Below are positions 36,183-45,755 of a DNA stretch of 64,000 nt, one piece after another. Under the pieces are notes generated by a model that saw only the letters and a list, made by a program, of their open reading frames with translations, was not told the DNA's origin and did no database searches. The DNA is from Henricia sp. BOLD:AAB3569. Lineage: Eukaryota; Echinodermata; Asteroidea; Spinulosida; Echinasteridae. The first letter of the stretch is position 1; each line of letters opens with the position of its first letter. The stretch lies in NCBI GenBank assembly GCA_037783545.1, contig JBBELK010000364.1:646680-710679 (forward strand). The letters are read 5' to 3'. The translations under genes were made by a program, and so were the position numbers.

Positions 36183-36621
36183 AGACAGTATACATGATTG
36201 GTAAACTGTTACAATTAGTTTTATCCCCCTGTGTGATTGAAGATATGCTTGATTAAAACCAACCGGAACAAAAACCAGCTCCGTACTTCGTCTAACTTCT
36301 GAGAAAACACTCAAAAAAGGGTTTGCAGTCATTTCGCCCCAAAACCATTTCGCCCTGAACCACGGCCTGTGCACGAAGTGGTTTTGGGGCGAAGCGGCAT
36401 TTGGTCGAAATGGTTTTGGGGCAAATTGAATTTTCGTCTCTGAGACGAAGACCAATGGGAATTGTTTTACCGGTACTCATTTCTAAAAGACTATAGCACT
36501 TCAGACAAAACCATTTCAGGGTAAGTTTTCTACGGTCATCATGTTTATATTGTGTAAGTTTAGTTAGGCGTAAATCTGTGAACATTTCCGATTTTCGAGA
36601 TACCAATCATGTGTACTGCCT
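36183..36621. mobile_element. TTAA MITE with a CGCCCCAAAACC minisatellite core
   Basis: TTAA at 36,179-36,182 and 36,622-36,625. Ends AGACAGTATACATGATTGG and CCAATCATGTGTACTGCCT. The centre (36,330-36,420) holds head-to-head repeats of TTTCGCCCCAAAACCAC type. Sister copy at 52,825-53,340. It shares its right TTAA with the next element. Confidence 0.85.
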
Positions 36622-36625
36622 TTAA

Positions 36626-36759
36626 AGGCACAGGCTCGTCAGCAATGCGCGCACGCCAAAATTAGTGCTACGAAATACGCAGCTCCATAGCAAAGGCGTG
36701 AAGCTGCGTTTTTCGTGACACGAATTTGCCGCGCGTGCATTGCTGACGAGCCTGTGCCT
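36626..36759. mobile_element. 135-bp palindromic TTAA MITE, copy A
   Basis: A near-perfect hairpin starting AGGCACAGGCTCGTCAGC and ending with its complement, flanked by TTAA (36,622-36,625; 36,760-36,763). Other copies are at 37,676-37,807, 46,505-46,640, 56,017-56,147 and the split copy 37,812-37,853 plus 40,882-40,970. Confidence 0.92.
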
Positions 36760-36842
36760 TTAAAATTAAATTGGATGATCTGATGATCGATTTCAGGAGT
36801 TAATTTCCTTAAAATCTTTGTTCAATGTATACGGAAAAAATA

Positions 36843-37250
36843 CCGGTATTTTTTTCGTATACATTGAACACGGATTTGGGTGAAGTTATATAGTGCAATC
36901 GATAGCTTATTTAATTCGAAGATATACTTCCCACTGACACTTCCGTCGTAAATGTTGCATTTCTGAGATAAATAAATGATAAAATTACTGCATAAAGTAA
37001 TGCACAAAATGACGCGGCGAGCGGTCTGTGCGTAAGCGCGACAACAGAGGGCGCTGCGCGCGCGCGTGAATGGTTATCTTGTGCACTAACTGAAGGCAAT
37101 TTTTGAAGTAGAAAATGTGATTTTTCTACAGAAAAGCAACATTTGCGACAAAAGTGCAAGTGGGAAGTATATCTTAAAATTACATTATGTGTTGATTCCA
37201 GGAGGTAATTTCCTTAAAATCTTTGTTCAATGTATACGAAAAAAATACCG
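36843..37250. mobile_element. CGTATACATTGAAC-family MITE, uninterrupted copy
   Basis: About 408 bp with ~45-bp imperfect terminal repeats: CGGTATTTTTTTCGTATAC on the left, its complement on the right. It directly follows the copy ending at 36,846. Confidence 0.8.
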
Positions 37251-37675
37251 ATTTTAGAATAGGAATACTTACATGCATTTCCATCGCAAAGGCTTAGTTT
37301 TAGAGAAAAATCACGGAAAGAATGTTGCATATCATATTGCACGCAAAGCGGCCGGCCAGAAACTATTAAAACGGATCATCACGCGCACGCCCTTTTTCTT
37401 CGCGCGCTTCACACACATTGAGCTGATCGAAAATCCCATATCTTAAAATTACATTATGTGTTCAGTGTTGATTCCAGAAGGTAATTTTCTTAAAATCTTT
37501 GTTCAATGTATACGAAAAAAAAAAACTCCCTTTTTAATCTTGATCGAATGACAACACGTGTGCAGGTTGGAAAAGCCATGGGCGCTGACATCTTAAACAA
37601 CGCCCTCTTGTGGCAGTGCTTAGACTGGTTCTCAGTCCCCATATTCTACATACTGATTCCCGCTCCACATATTAA

Positions 37676-37807
37676 AGGCACAGGCTCGTCAGCAATGTGC
37701 GCCCGCCAAATTCGTGCTCGAAACACGCAGCTCCATGCCTTTGCTATGGAGCTGCGTATTGCGTGGCACACATTTGGCGGGCGCGCATTGCTGACGAGCC
37801 TGTGCCT
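37676..37807. mobile_element. 135-bp palindromic TTAA MITE, copy B
   Basis: Flanking TTAA at 37,672-37,675 and 37,808-37,811. Arms pair over about 60 bp. The next truncated copy of the same family begins at once after the right TTAA. Confidence 0.92.
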
Positions 37808-37811
37808 TTAA

Positions 37812-37853
37812 CGTCAGCAATGCGCGCGCGCCAAATTCGTGCTACGAAATACG
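37812..37853. mobile_element. 135-bp palindromic TTAA MITE, left piece of a split copy
   Basis: GTCAGCAATGCGCGC...GTGCTACGAAATACG; the other piece is at 40,882-40,970, ending GTGCCT and TTAA. The 9 bp CGAAATACG are present on both sides of the intervening 3-kb element, so this MITE was the target of the Mutator-like insertion. Confidence 0.88.
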
Positions 37854-37994
37854 TAGTCTTGGCCCAAGACTACTCTAGTCGATATTGGTTTGTGTACGCG
37901 TTGGCCATTTCCAGTAGTGCGCCCTCTTGCAGCACTAACTGACCAGCCCTCTGCTCACTAGTGTAGTCTTGGGAATCTCTCCCGGAAGGTTTAA

Positions 37995-39666
37995 AGATGT
38001 TATGCCGTGGAGAGAGGAATTTACCAAAATTACATTAAATACATCTAATTATACCAGGAAAACTGTTCAGAAAAAAATTAGACTGTGCGAATGTTTTTTT
38101 ACAATAGCAGTTTTTAGCTCACTTTTCAGCCCAAACTCGAAGCAAAATCTGAACAACAGCCGTCGGGCCTAAAAGTTTGACATTGGAAAATCAACGGAAT
38201 CGTGACGTCATTTTACGGACGCGTCCGGCCGACGGCTGTTTCTTGTTATTCCACAACGTGGCGTTTTGGTACAACATGTTGACAATTGACTCCAGTGTTG
38301 ACTTTTTTTCCGATGAAGATAGGGATGTTTTTTCTTGCTCATCGCATTTATTTCATGACGACAGCGATGAAGAATCATCCAGTGAATTTCCTACGGTTGA
38401 ACCGTATCAGTTTGAGCCAGAATTAACCAAGGAATAAATCCGAGAACAACGCGAGTCCGGTGTTCGTATCGGGTACAGGTCAACTCGGTCCCAAGTCAAC
38501 TCGGTCCCAGATTAACTCGGTCTCAAGTTAACTCGGTCTCAAGTCAACTCGGTCCCAAGTCAACTCGGACCCAGGTCAACTCGGTCCCAAGTCAACTCGG
38601 ACCCTATGGGAAATTGAACGTAACAAATGTTTAAAATCAATGGCCAAAGAAAGTTGGGTTTTGAACATTGTTTTCCGAAACAGATACCGTTATATAGTTT
38701 ACTGATAAAAATATATCATCTTGACTTGGGACCGAGTTGACTTAATTGGGACCGAGTTGACTTGGGTCCGAGTTGACTTGGGACCGAGTTGACTTGGGTC
38801 TATCGACGACCGAAGTCGACAACAGGAAACTGGAACGGTACTGCCTCGGCTTTCTCTTTCTTTCTCAACTTTTTCCCAACCCTTTTTCGTCAATAATTAT
38901 TTTGTCCCTGGAAGTTTTTATGGTAAATGTACCATGTTTGTTTGAGCCGATTGCCTAAATGTTTAGACCATGTAAATGTGGAATTTATATTCATCGTAAA
39001 ACGTACCGTGAACGTACGTTGTTGAGACGAAAACCAAACCCTAAAATAATTATAATATCCGTTTGATGTAAAAACTTAGACCTGTTCTTTCCTCTTCATT
39101 TGATACTTGTGTATGTTAAATTTAATCCCAACACTAGAACATTTATCCAGCAGTGTTTTGGGGGCGTCTTGTGATGTGACTGTCAATAATGCAATGTAAC
39201 AAGTTTACGGAAATGTTCAGCGCGCACTCGCTGAAACCATACCGGCTGGCGGGCCGTTCGTTCGGCGTGTACTTCACAAAGCACTTGATCACGCACGCAC
39301 GCACGCGGGCGAGCATACCGACCATAGCGGTGGGATTAAGACCAAACACAGGTTTCTTCTTACACAATGTGTGCGGCACCAGACTATTGTATTGGCGCGG
39401 AGTGATATCGTGCGCAAGCCCTTCTTGGCTAAAAACGTCTCCGTAAAATGACATCATGAATTTGGCCAAATCTGTTTGCTGCCCGCAGCGGCGGGATTTC
39501 GACAGTTTCCAGAAAAGAGGAAAATCATGGGTTGGAATTAAGCCTAAATTTTCCCTTTTTTTATTAATATAAAATGTAAAACGAGATACGAAATCGATAA
39601 TTAATATATCAAAGAATAGAAACATGCAAAAATAATTATAATTCCTCTCTCCACGGCATAACACCT
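37995..39666. mobile_element. TTAA-flanked element (1,672 bp) with a palindromic minisatellite
   Basis: TTAA at 37,991-37,994 and 39,667-39,670; ends AGATGTTATGCCGTGGAGAG and its inverted copy. The sister Mutator-like element has a single TTAA at the matching place (near 43,007), an empty site that supports the boundaries. The interior holds an acidic open frame at 38,177-38,437 ending EFPTVEPYQFEPELTKE, which could be a remnant of a captured or transposase N terminus, and a 201-codon frame on the minus strand (39,143-39,748) with no recognised domain. Confidence 0.82.
38478..38800. repeat. Inverted pair of 16-bp minisatellites
   Basis: Eight copies of GTCAACTCGGTCCCAA run forward at 38,478-38,606. 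About five copies of the complement (TTGGGACCGAGTTGAC) run at 38,718-38,800. The two arrays could fold into one long stem with a ~110-bp loop. Confidence 0.92.
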
Positions 39667-39752
39667 TTAACGTTTTCTGCTTTCCTAGGGAACCAATCAG
39701 CGAGTGACCCAAATACAGCAGCGCGTCGGAATGCAGCGAGCGACCCAAATAC

Positions 39753-39847
39753 CATCCTGAGATCTCAGGGAATTTCCACTATGCGAAGCGACGTGACATA
39801 CGCAGGAGTTAGGGAGTGCGTTAAAGGGGCACTGTTGCAAGAGGATG
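39753..39847 (+). mobile_element. hAT-like MITE, internally deleted copy
   Basis: Only 95 bp: CATCCTGAGATCTCAGGG at the left and GTTGCAAGAGGATG at the right, flanked by CCAAATAC on both sides (39,745-39,752; 39,848-39,855). The sister Mutator-like element lacks it. Confidence 0.9.
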
Positions 39848-39999
39848 CCAAATACATGTACAGCGCGTCGGATGCAGCGCGTGACCCAAATACACCGCGT
39901 GCACGCGCTTCGAATAGTTTGAAAAATATAAATTACAAGAATCATCGAACATGACCGTTTTATCGTTGCTATAATAATATCGTTTTATCGTTGCTAATA

Positions 40000-40303
40000 A
40001 TAATAATGATTAGATTTGTATATGCAGGGTGCTCAAGGGGCTGTTACCATTATTACCGCTGCCATCGGGGAATCACCAGAACCATTTCGCTTCAACTAGG
40101 TGGCTGCTGGTCAGGCGCACAACCCTATCAGCAGTTAGATTGTGGCATTCCCCTTAACAGCTTCCCATATATCGCTTAGGTTGACGAGGCAACTGGGATT
40201 AAGGGACACAGACACGTTGGTCGAAGTTGGGCTCGAACCCCCAACCTCTGATTGGGAGTCCCGCTTCATATCCACTAGACCACACGCGCTCCCTGAATAT
40301 TTT
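40000..40303 (-). mobile_element. tRNA-derived SINE
   Basis: On the minus strand the head GTGTGGTCTAGTGGATATGA is box-A-like and GGGGGTTCGAGCCC is box-B-like, followed by ~180 bp of body and an ATT-rich tail near 40,000. The sister element shows the site without it (around 42,808). The acceptor stem does not pair, so it is not a tRNA gene. Confidence 0.72.
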
Positions 40304-40558
40304 CGGTGGCATAAATTTCTTGGCAAATGTTTGCGAATATATTTACAAACATGTTTGCAAAGGCGTATGACATCGAAAATTACATTTGTTTATGAAGATA
40401 ATTGCGACATTGCAAATATTTGCAAAGATATCTGTGGTATGCCATGTCCCTTGTGTGCCGTCATAAAACCCTGTGCAGCTATTTACATAAAACGGTACCG
40501 CCTCCAATGCTGAACTTCCGGGAGAGATTCCCAAGACTACTCTAGTGAGCAGAGGGCA

Positions 40559-40799
40559 GGGGCCAATTTCATAAAGCTGTTTAGCTAAAATTGTTGCTTA
40601 ATCAAAAATTTGTTTGCTTTATAAAAATGGGTCAATAGTCGAAATTGCACTTCAATTTGTGTTTTTCACAAGAATATCTGCTATTCTTGCTAAGAACACA
40701 AGTTGACATAAAATTTTGACTATTAACCCATTTTTATAAAGCAAACAAATTTTTGATTAAGCAAAAATTTCTGCTGAACAGCTTTATGAAATTGGCCCC
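40559..40799. mobile_element. Palindromic MITE with GGGGCCAATTTCATAAAG ends
   Basis: Arms of about 100 bp: GGGGCCAATTTCATAAAGCT on the left and its complement on the right, separated by ~40 bp. It splits the right terminal repeat of the 3-kb Mutator-like element (GAGGGCAGG | GGTCAGTTAGTG). No coding. Confidence 0.9.
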
Positions 40800-40881
40800 T
40801 GGTCAGTTAGTGCTGCGGATGAGATGCGATGAGTCGAGTCCGGCTGTGGCCCAAGACTACAGTAGTCTTGGGCCAAGACTA

Positions 40882-40970
40882 CGAAATACGCGGCTCGATA
40901 GCAAAGGCATGGAGCTGCGTATTTCGTGGCTCGAATTTGGCGCGCGCGCATTGTTGACGACCCTGTGCCT
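40882..40970. mobile_element. 135-bp palindromic TTAA MITE, right piece of a split copy
   Basis: Continuation of 37,812-37,853, ending CCCTGTGCCT and TTAA (40,971-40,974). Confidence 0.85.
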
Positions 40971-40974
40971 TTAA

Positions 40975-41494
40975 AGGAATTTCCCGTAAAAAATGGTATT
41001 TCATGTGGTTTTGTTTTTATCATTCACTTGTACACAAAATCCAAATAGGTCGCGACTGCCTTTTTATGACCAAGCTGCACCCGAGCTACGCCCGTGGGCA
41101 TCAAAATAATTATGGGCTTGTTTTGCGACCTGAGTGTATAGTACCGACGGCATTACGACAACCGGCATCAGGTAGGCGGCGTAAAACAAAAAATCAACAA
41201 TCGCAAAAGTTTAACATTTCCAACTTTTGTGACGTGATGCCGATTGTCATAGTCAAGTTTTATGGACAAAAAAAAGACAAGATGCGTGTTCGTGTGATGC
41301 CATCGTGTGTGACACGAGCATGGTTGGGATTATTTTCCGTCCAGTTGCCGACGCGATTTGTTCAGTTTTGTGACCCGAGTGTTACTTTTTTGCTTGATGC
41401 CGAGTGTTCCGTCGCGGCGCAAGAGAATGATCGCAGGCACTAAAGCGCGCCGCACACTTTTGCGATTTACTGGATAATCGGATCATCGGACCAC
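40975..41494. other. Unassigned sequence with an open frame
   Basis: A plus-strand frame of 146 codons (41,003-41,443) has no recognised domain, no clear splice sites and no homologous copy in the window. I do not call it a gene. Confidence 0.35.
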
Positions 41495-41765
41495 ATATAT
41501 AGGCCTACAGGAAACGGTGTGCGCTGAAACAATAAGCCAGTTGCGTGATGGATTTGCATAAGTCCTAGAGTCCTATGAGTGCTATGGCGCTCGCATAATA
41601 AGAGAGTCATGCACCAGATATAGACTACCGGGCCGTTGGCAACGGTTGCCAAGTGGCAAGGGGGTGCACGCTAGAACATGCTAGCCGGCGCGAAAGTCTG
41701 TACGGTACCTGTAATACCTCGCACATTACTAGTACTCTATGCATTTTGAAGCTGGACCATCCGAA
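41495..41765. repeat. Dispersed repeat, paralogous to 44,085-44,365
   Basis: Shares AATACCTCGCACATTACT, a CAGTTGCGTGATGGATTTGC type segment and GACTACCGGGCCGTT with the later region, partly in inverted order. Element boundaries not found. Confidence 0.55.
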
Positions 41766-42434
41766 ATTATATGTTGAAATGAGCATGTTGAAACATGTAC
41801 TCGCCATGAAATTTCGTCAAAATAACGAGTTAAAACGTCTTGTTTGGCTCGAAATGGACGTTAACTTTTAAAGCTGGATCGTTCCCAATCTGTGCATGAT
41901 AAATTCAAGAAAATAGTAACGATTTCGGGTTATGAGACTGGTTCAAAGTTGCCGATTGAACGTCGAACCCGAACGAAGGGAGACGTATGTACTATACAGC
42001 AGACTTGACTTGAAATAGGAAAAATAAGATGACATGCAGCTGGTAAATCTTGCCACAATATGATAACATTAATATCGCCGTTGATTGTTTAATATCCATT
42101 CGACGGAACATCGTCAGAAATTGGCGAATTTTACTGTTTCAGATCGCGCGTTCAAAATAACAGCGAGCGACTCTCGTTTTGCGTACATGACCGGCATATT
42201 TTAAATACACCTTTCGAAGCCCAAATAAAATCGCGAGAAATGCAACAACGTACGTGACTTAATTAAGTAGAGATATAAATACCGTACACCCTCACAACTA
42301 ATTATTTTATAATATTACATGATATTATGCCCCCATAAAGTTTAAATTTGGTTAGGAAACATGTGCAGTACACTGTGACGGTACGGTACGTACCGCAACA
42401 TGTACTTTTAACATAATTTATCATCCAAAGTCCA
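41766..42434. other. Unassigned sequence
   Basis: AT-rich; no exon, inverted repeat or transposon end recognised. Confidence 0.5.
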
Positions 42435-42443
42435 ACCAATAGG

Positions 42444-43500
42444 TAGTCTTGGCCCAAGACTACTCTAGTCGATATTGGTTTGTGTACGCGTTGGCCATTC
42501 CCAGTAGTGCGCCCTCTTGCAGCACTAACTGGCCAGCCCTTTGCTCACTAGATATAGTTGTCTTGGGAATCTCTCCCGGAAGTTCAGCATTGGGGGCGGT
42601 ACCGTTTTAAGTAAATAGCTGCACAGAGTTTTATGATGGCACACAAGGGACATGGCATACCACAGATATCTTTGCAAATATTTGCAATGTCGCAATTATC
42701 TTCATAAACAAATGTATTTTGCGATGTCATACGCCTTTGCAAACATGTTTGTAAATATATTCGCAAACATTTGCCAAGAAACTTACCCGGTATGCCACCG
42801 AAAATATTAGCAACGATAAAACGGTCATGTTCGATGATTCTTGTAAGCCGCCTTATATTTTTCAAACCATTCGAAGCGCGTGCACGCGGTGTATTTGGGT
42901 CACGCGCTGTATCTGGGTCGCGCTCGCTGCATTCCGACGCGCTGCTGTATTTGGGTCACTCGCTGATTGGTTCCCTAGGAAAGCCTAGGCAAAAACAAAG
43001 AAAAAGTTAAACCTTCCGGGAGAGATTCCCAAGACTACTCTAGTGAGCAAATAGATTGGTTCCCGATCCCTATAGATTGGTTCGCTTATTGCGAAAATAT
43101 AGGGATCGGTAAAGGGCAGCCATGACGGGCAGAATTCTGCCCGTCACGTGGTTATTATTATTTTTATTTTGTTTAGTATAAGTGCGCATATTTTGCATCG
43201 ACCTTTGTAACCCGCCGTGCGTGTCGAATATATCCAATTATGTAAATAAAGTACATTGCCTAAAGCAAAGGGCTTGGCCAGTTTTTAAATATAAAAAACA
43301 CAATGCGCACGCGCAAAGACGACCAATCACAGATCAAGATGAAGCGCCCTTTACCTGTCCTTATATTCTCCTGTGTGGAATATGTGGACGGGAACCAGTC
43401 TAGTGAGCAAAGGGCTGGCCAGTTAGTGCTGCAAGAGGGCGCACTACTGGGAATGGCCAACGCACAAACCAATATCGACTAGAGTCTTGGGCCAAGACTA
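42444..43500. mobile_element. Mutator-like non-autonomous element (1,057 bp)
   Basis: Terminal repeats of ~105 bp, almost identical: TAGTCTTGGCCCAAGACTAC...GCTCACTAGA at 42,444-42,552 and the inverted copy at 43,398-43,500. The 9-bp duplication ACCAATAGG is exact on both sides (42,435-42,443; 43,501-43,509). A second inverted pair, GAATCTCTCCCGGAAG and CTTCCGGGAGAGATTC (42,568; 43,015), lies inside. No transposase. It is the less damaged sister of 37,854-40,881. Confidence 0.92.
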
Positions 43501-43682
43501 ACCAATAGGAAGCAAAAATGCAAATATTGGCCTTTACCGTCCTTGGGGGAAAAAATTAGGCTGGTCCAGCGTCGCGTTACCTCCACCGGTGAAGTACCTT
43601 CAATGGTGAAGGTATATACCCAACACCGGCGTACGTATTGTGCTATTGAACGCGCCCCTGGAGTCACGCCTTATATTTACTA

Positions 43683-44080
43683 TAAATGCTAGAGTTCCGC
43701 CTTCGCGCTATACACCAATCCGGTAATAAGGTCTTCTTCCCTGTACATCCGCCATAGCTGGGGGGCTTCCACTGAATGAACTGTATGTTTTTGCTGTTGC
43801 TGAAGCTGCATTTGTTTACTTCGAACAAGTTGCGCGTCTTTGTAGGGTTGTGTGCGCGCGGAGGCGGGCGCGTCGCGTGTACGCAAAGGCGGGCGCGTCG
43901 CGTATACGCGAAGGAGGCTCGTTCGTGCATGTAAATGGATGAGCGCTTTTCCTTCTAACAGCAACACAAAACGCACAGCCCATGCACTGGACGCCCCCCA
44001 GCTATGGCAGAAATGCAGGGAGGAGATCTTAGTTACCGGATTGGTGTATATGGCACTCGCGTACAAGTAACTCAAGCACC
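43683..44080. mobile_element. Foldback element
   Basis: ACACCAATCCGGTAATAAGG...CATAGCTGGGGGG near 43,712-43,770 pairs with its complement near 43,990-44,060 over about 75 bp. The loop holds repeated GGCGGGCGCGTCGCGT words (43,860-43,905). Small frames in it are products of the inverted repeat. Confidence 0.75.
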
Positions 44081-44084
44081 ATAC

Positions 44085-44365
44085 TATATCTGGCAAATCG
44101 GGCCCGTTTCCAGGAGGTGCACGCTGGCATATGGTAACCGTGCGGTACCTGGAATACCTCGCACATTACTCTATGTATTTCTAAGCCGGACCATGTTGAT
44201 TAAGCAACATCCAGGTACCTCACACACTCGCGCTGGTTACTATATAGACTACCACGTGCATCCCCTAGAAACGGCCCGATTTGCCAGGTAGTCTGGTGCA
44301 TAGCGTGAAGGCGGGACTCTATCATTTATGCAAATCTATCACGCAACTGGGTCTATTAGGGTCGA
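44085..44365. mobile_element. Second foldback, related to the one before
   Basis: TCTGGCAAATCGGGCCCGTT at about 44,088 pairs with AACGGCCCGATTTGCCAGGT at about 44,270. The right flank (CGTGAAGGCGGGACTCTA) resembles the start of the foldback at 43,683, so the two may be one composite repeat. Confidence 0.6.
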
Positions 44366-44462
44366 AAAATTCAAAACGCTCCTATATATAAACTAGAATT
44401 ACTTTCCTGAGCTGAAATTTCGACCGAATACCCCTTACACTTCAACTTGCGACAGATAGGTA

Positions 44463-44796
44463 CTCTCTAAATGCAAAAGAGTGAAAAACTCACTCTTTAA
44501 AATAGTGATTCCCTTATAAAACCACTCGGAAACAGTGAAAATCACTCTAAAAAGAGTGAAATTATGTAAAAAGAGTGGCAATCAATCCAAAAAGAGTGGA
44601 CAAAACCACTCAAAGGAGGAGCCATATAAAGGACAGCTCTTTTTCGAGCTGTCCTTTACTGCTCCTTTGTGGAGTGGTTTTTCACACTCTTTTTGGAGTG
44701 ATTGCCACTCTTTTTACAGAATTTCACTCCTTTTAGAGTGATTTTCACTGTTTCCGAGTGGTTTTATAAGGGAGTCACTCTTTTGCATTTAGAGAG
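44463..44796. mobile_element. Long hairpin MITE, 334 bp
   Basis: Arms of about 160 bp running from CTCTCTAAATGCAAAAGAGT to its complement, flanked by TA. Words AAAGAGTG/CACTCTTT recur six or more times in each arm. The centre is a second perfect stem, AAAGGACAGCTC-TTTTTC-GAGCTGTCCTTT. No coding. The TA duplication would fit Tc1/mariner, but the ends do not decide it. Confidence 0.9.
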
Positions 44797-44799
44797 TAT

Positions 44800-45186
44800 A
44801 CATGTACCTTGGAAATTCGTCCTTTTTGAATAAAAGTTGTATTTCGTAAAAACCTTGTGAATACCTTTTTTTCTACAGAAATGTCCTTGTGGAGGCCTTT
44901 TTATCAACGGATATCACCTGCCAACTGCAGCTTTCTGTGCCCGCATCGCACTTATCGGTCACAGCCGGACTCGACTCATCGCATCTCATCCGACAACTAA
45001 CAACTAACGAGAGATATTATGTCATTGGTCATCGTCGACGACGATGACGGACTAACAACACCCCCTACTCCGAGGGAAAATATTTCCTCCAAAGCGAATC
45101 AATTTCCCTGGGCCTTGAGGCTGCTCGTAGCAATTTATGAGCCCCGAAAAAAATTATGAGGCAAACGAAACCTACGGTTCAATGCG
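44800..45186. other. Unassigned sequence
   Basis: Includes a stretch at 44,950-45,000 that matches, inverted, the odd right end of the 3-kb Mutator-like element (GATGAGATGCGATGAGTCGA at 40,819-40,838). Nothing else recognised. Confidence 0.5.
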
Positions 45187-45575
45187 AGCGGTCGGGTTGG
45201 CGCAATTTTTTGTTTCCCCGCTTTTCACCTCTGGTGTGCAGGTTCGATTCCTGTGCGCGTACATGTGGATTGGGTTTGAAGTTGACCGCGTGGGTTTTAC
45301 TCCTATGAGATTTCTAGAGGAGGGGGAGGGCGGGAGGGTTCTCCTTCGCCATCCCAAGTTGATAATAAAGTAAAGTTAAAGCTAATACCGTATAGGATGG
45401 TTGATGGCATAAACCAGGGGCGCGTCCAATAGCACAGCACGTACCGCCGGTATTTGGGTATTTTCCTACGCCTTCCCCGTTATATTGTCGGTATGCATAC
45501 GTAATGCGCTATTGAACGCGCCCCGAGTCTTGCCGAAGATGACATAAAATAGAATATACAACAACAACGGTTTAA
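45187..45575 (+). mobile_element. tRNA-Glu-like SINE interrupted by a small MITE
   Basis: Head GAGCGGTCGGGTTGGCGC with box-B-like GGTTCGATTCC and an anticodon loop region CTTTTCAC (Glu-like). The body matches 50,823-51,113 and 51,127-51,412 in the other orientation. It breaks off after GATGGCATAAA (45,412) and resumes at CTTGCCGAAGATGACATAAA (45,529), ending in CAACAACAAC. The gap is filled by a 108-bp hairpin MITE. Confidence 0.82.
45417..45524. mobile_element. Hairpin MITE with GGGGCGCG ends
   Basis: GGGGCGCGTCCAATAGCACA at the left and its near-complement TGCGCTATTGAACGCGCCCC at the right; 108 bp. Another right arm of the family is at about 43,640-43,662. Confidence 0.85.
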
Positions 45576-45755
45576 AGTTATATCGTCCATGCATGGGTGT
45601 CAGCAAATTCGATTTTTTTTTTCTCCGAACGAATTTTTAAAGTATTGACTTTATTTTAACACAGACAAAAAATAATAATTTTATTTTTTCTGTATACATT
45701 GAACAAAGATTTGAACGAAATTACCTCCTCGAATCAACAGATAATCTAATTTTCA

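Larger units (their letters stand above)
35894..36846. mobile_element. CGTATACATTGAAC-family MITE, interrupted by two TTAA MITEs
   Basis: Ends CCGGTATTTTTTCAGTATAC and, inverted, ATACGGAAAAAATACCGG. The interior is split at 36,179 by two abutting TTAA elements (36,183-36,621 and 36,626-36,759). Related copies are at 36,843-37,250 and 45,681-46,800, with a tail piece at 37,440-37,526. Confidence 0.75.
37854..40881. mobile_element. Mutator-like element, 3,028 bp, with four nested insertions
   Basis: Ends TAGTCTTGG and CCAAGACTA, flanked by a 9-bp duplication CGAAATACG (37,845-37,853; 40,882-40,890). The left ~105 bp match the terminal repeats of the sister element 42,444-43,500; the right terminal repeat is partly replaced. 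The interior aligns in inverted order with the sister but is broken by a TTAA element (37,995-39,666), a hAT-like MITE (39,753-39,847), a SINE (about 40,000-40,303) and a palindromic MITE (40,559-40,799). Nine-bp duplications with long terminal repeats are typical of the Mutator superfamily. No transposase is seen. Confidence 0.85.

Noticed and set aside
36843-37250. LTR-type element suggested by repeated ends
   Set aside because: The ends are inverted, not direct, and there is no coding, so this is a MITE.
39143-39748. 201-codon minus-strand frame
   Set aside because: It runs across the end of a TTAA element into the host Mutator-like element, so it cannot be one gene.
41003-41443. 146-codon plus-strand frame
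   Set aside because: No recognised domain, no splice context, and it lies among transposons.
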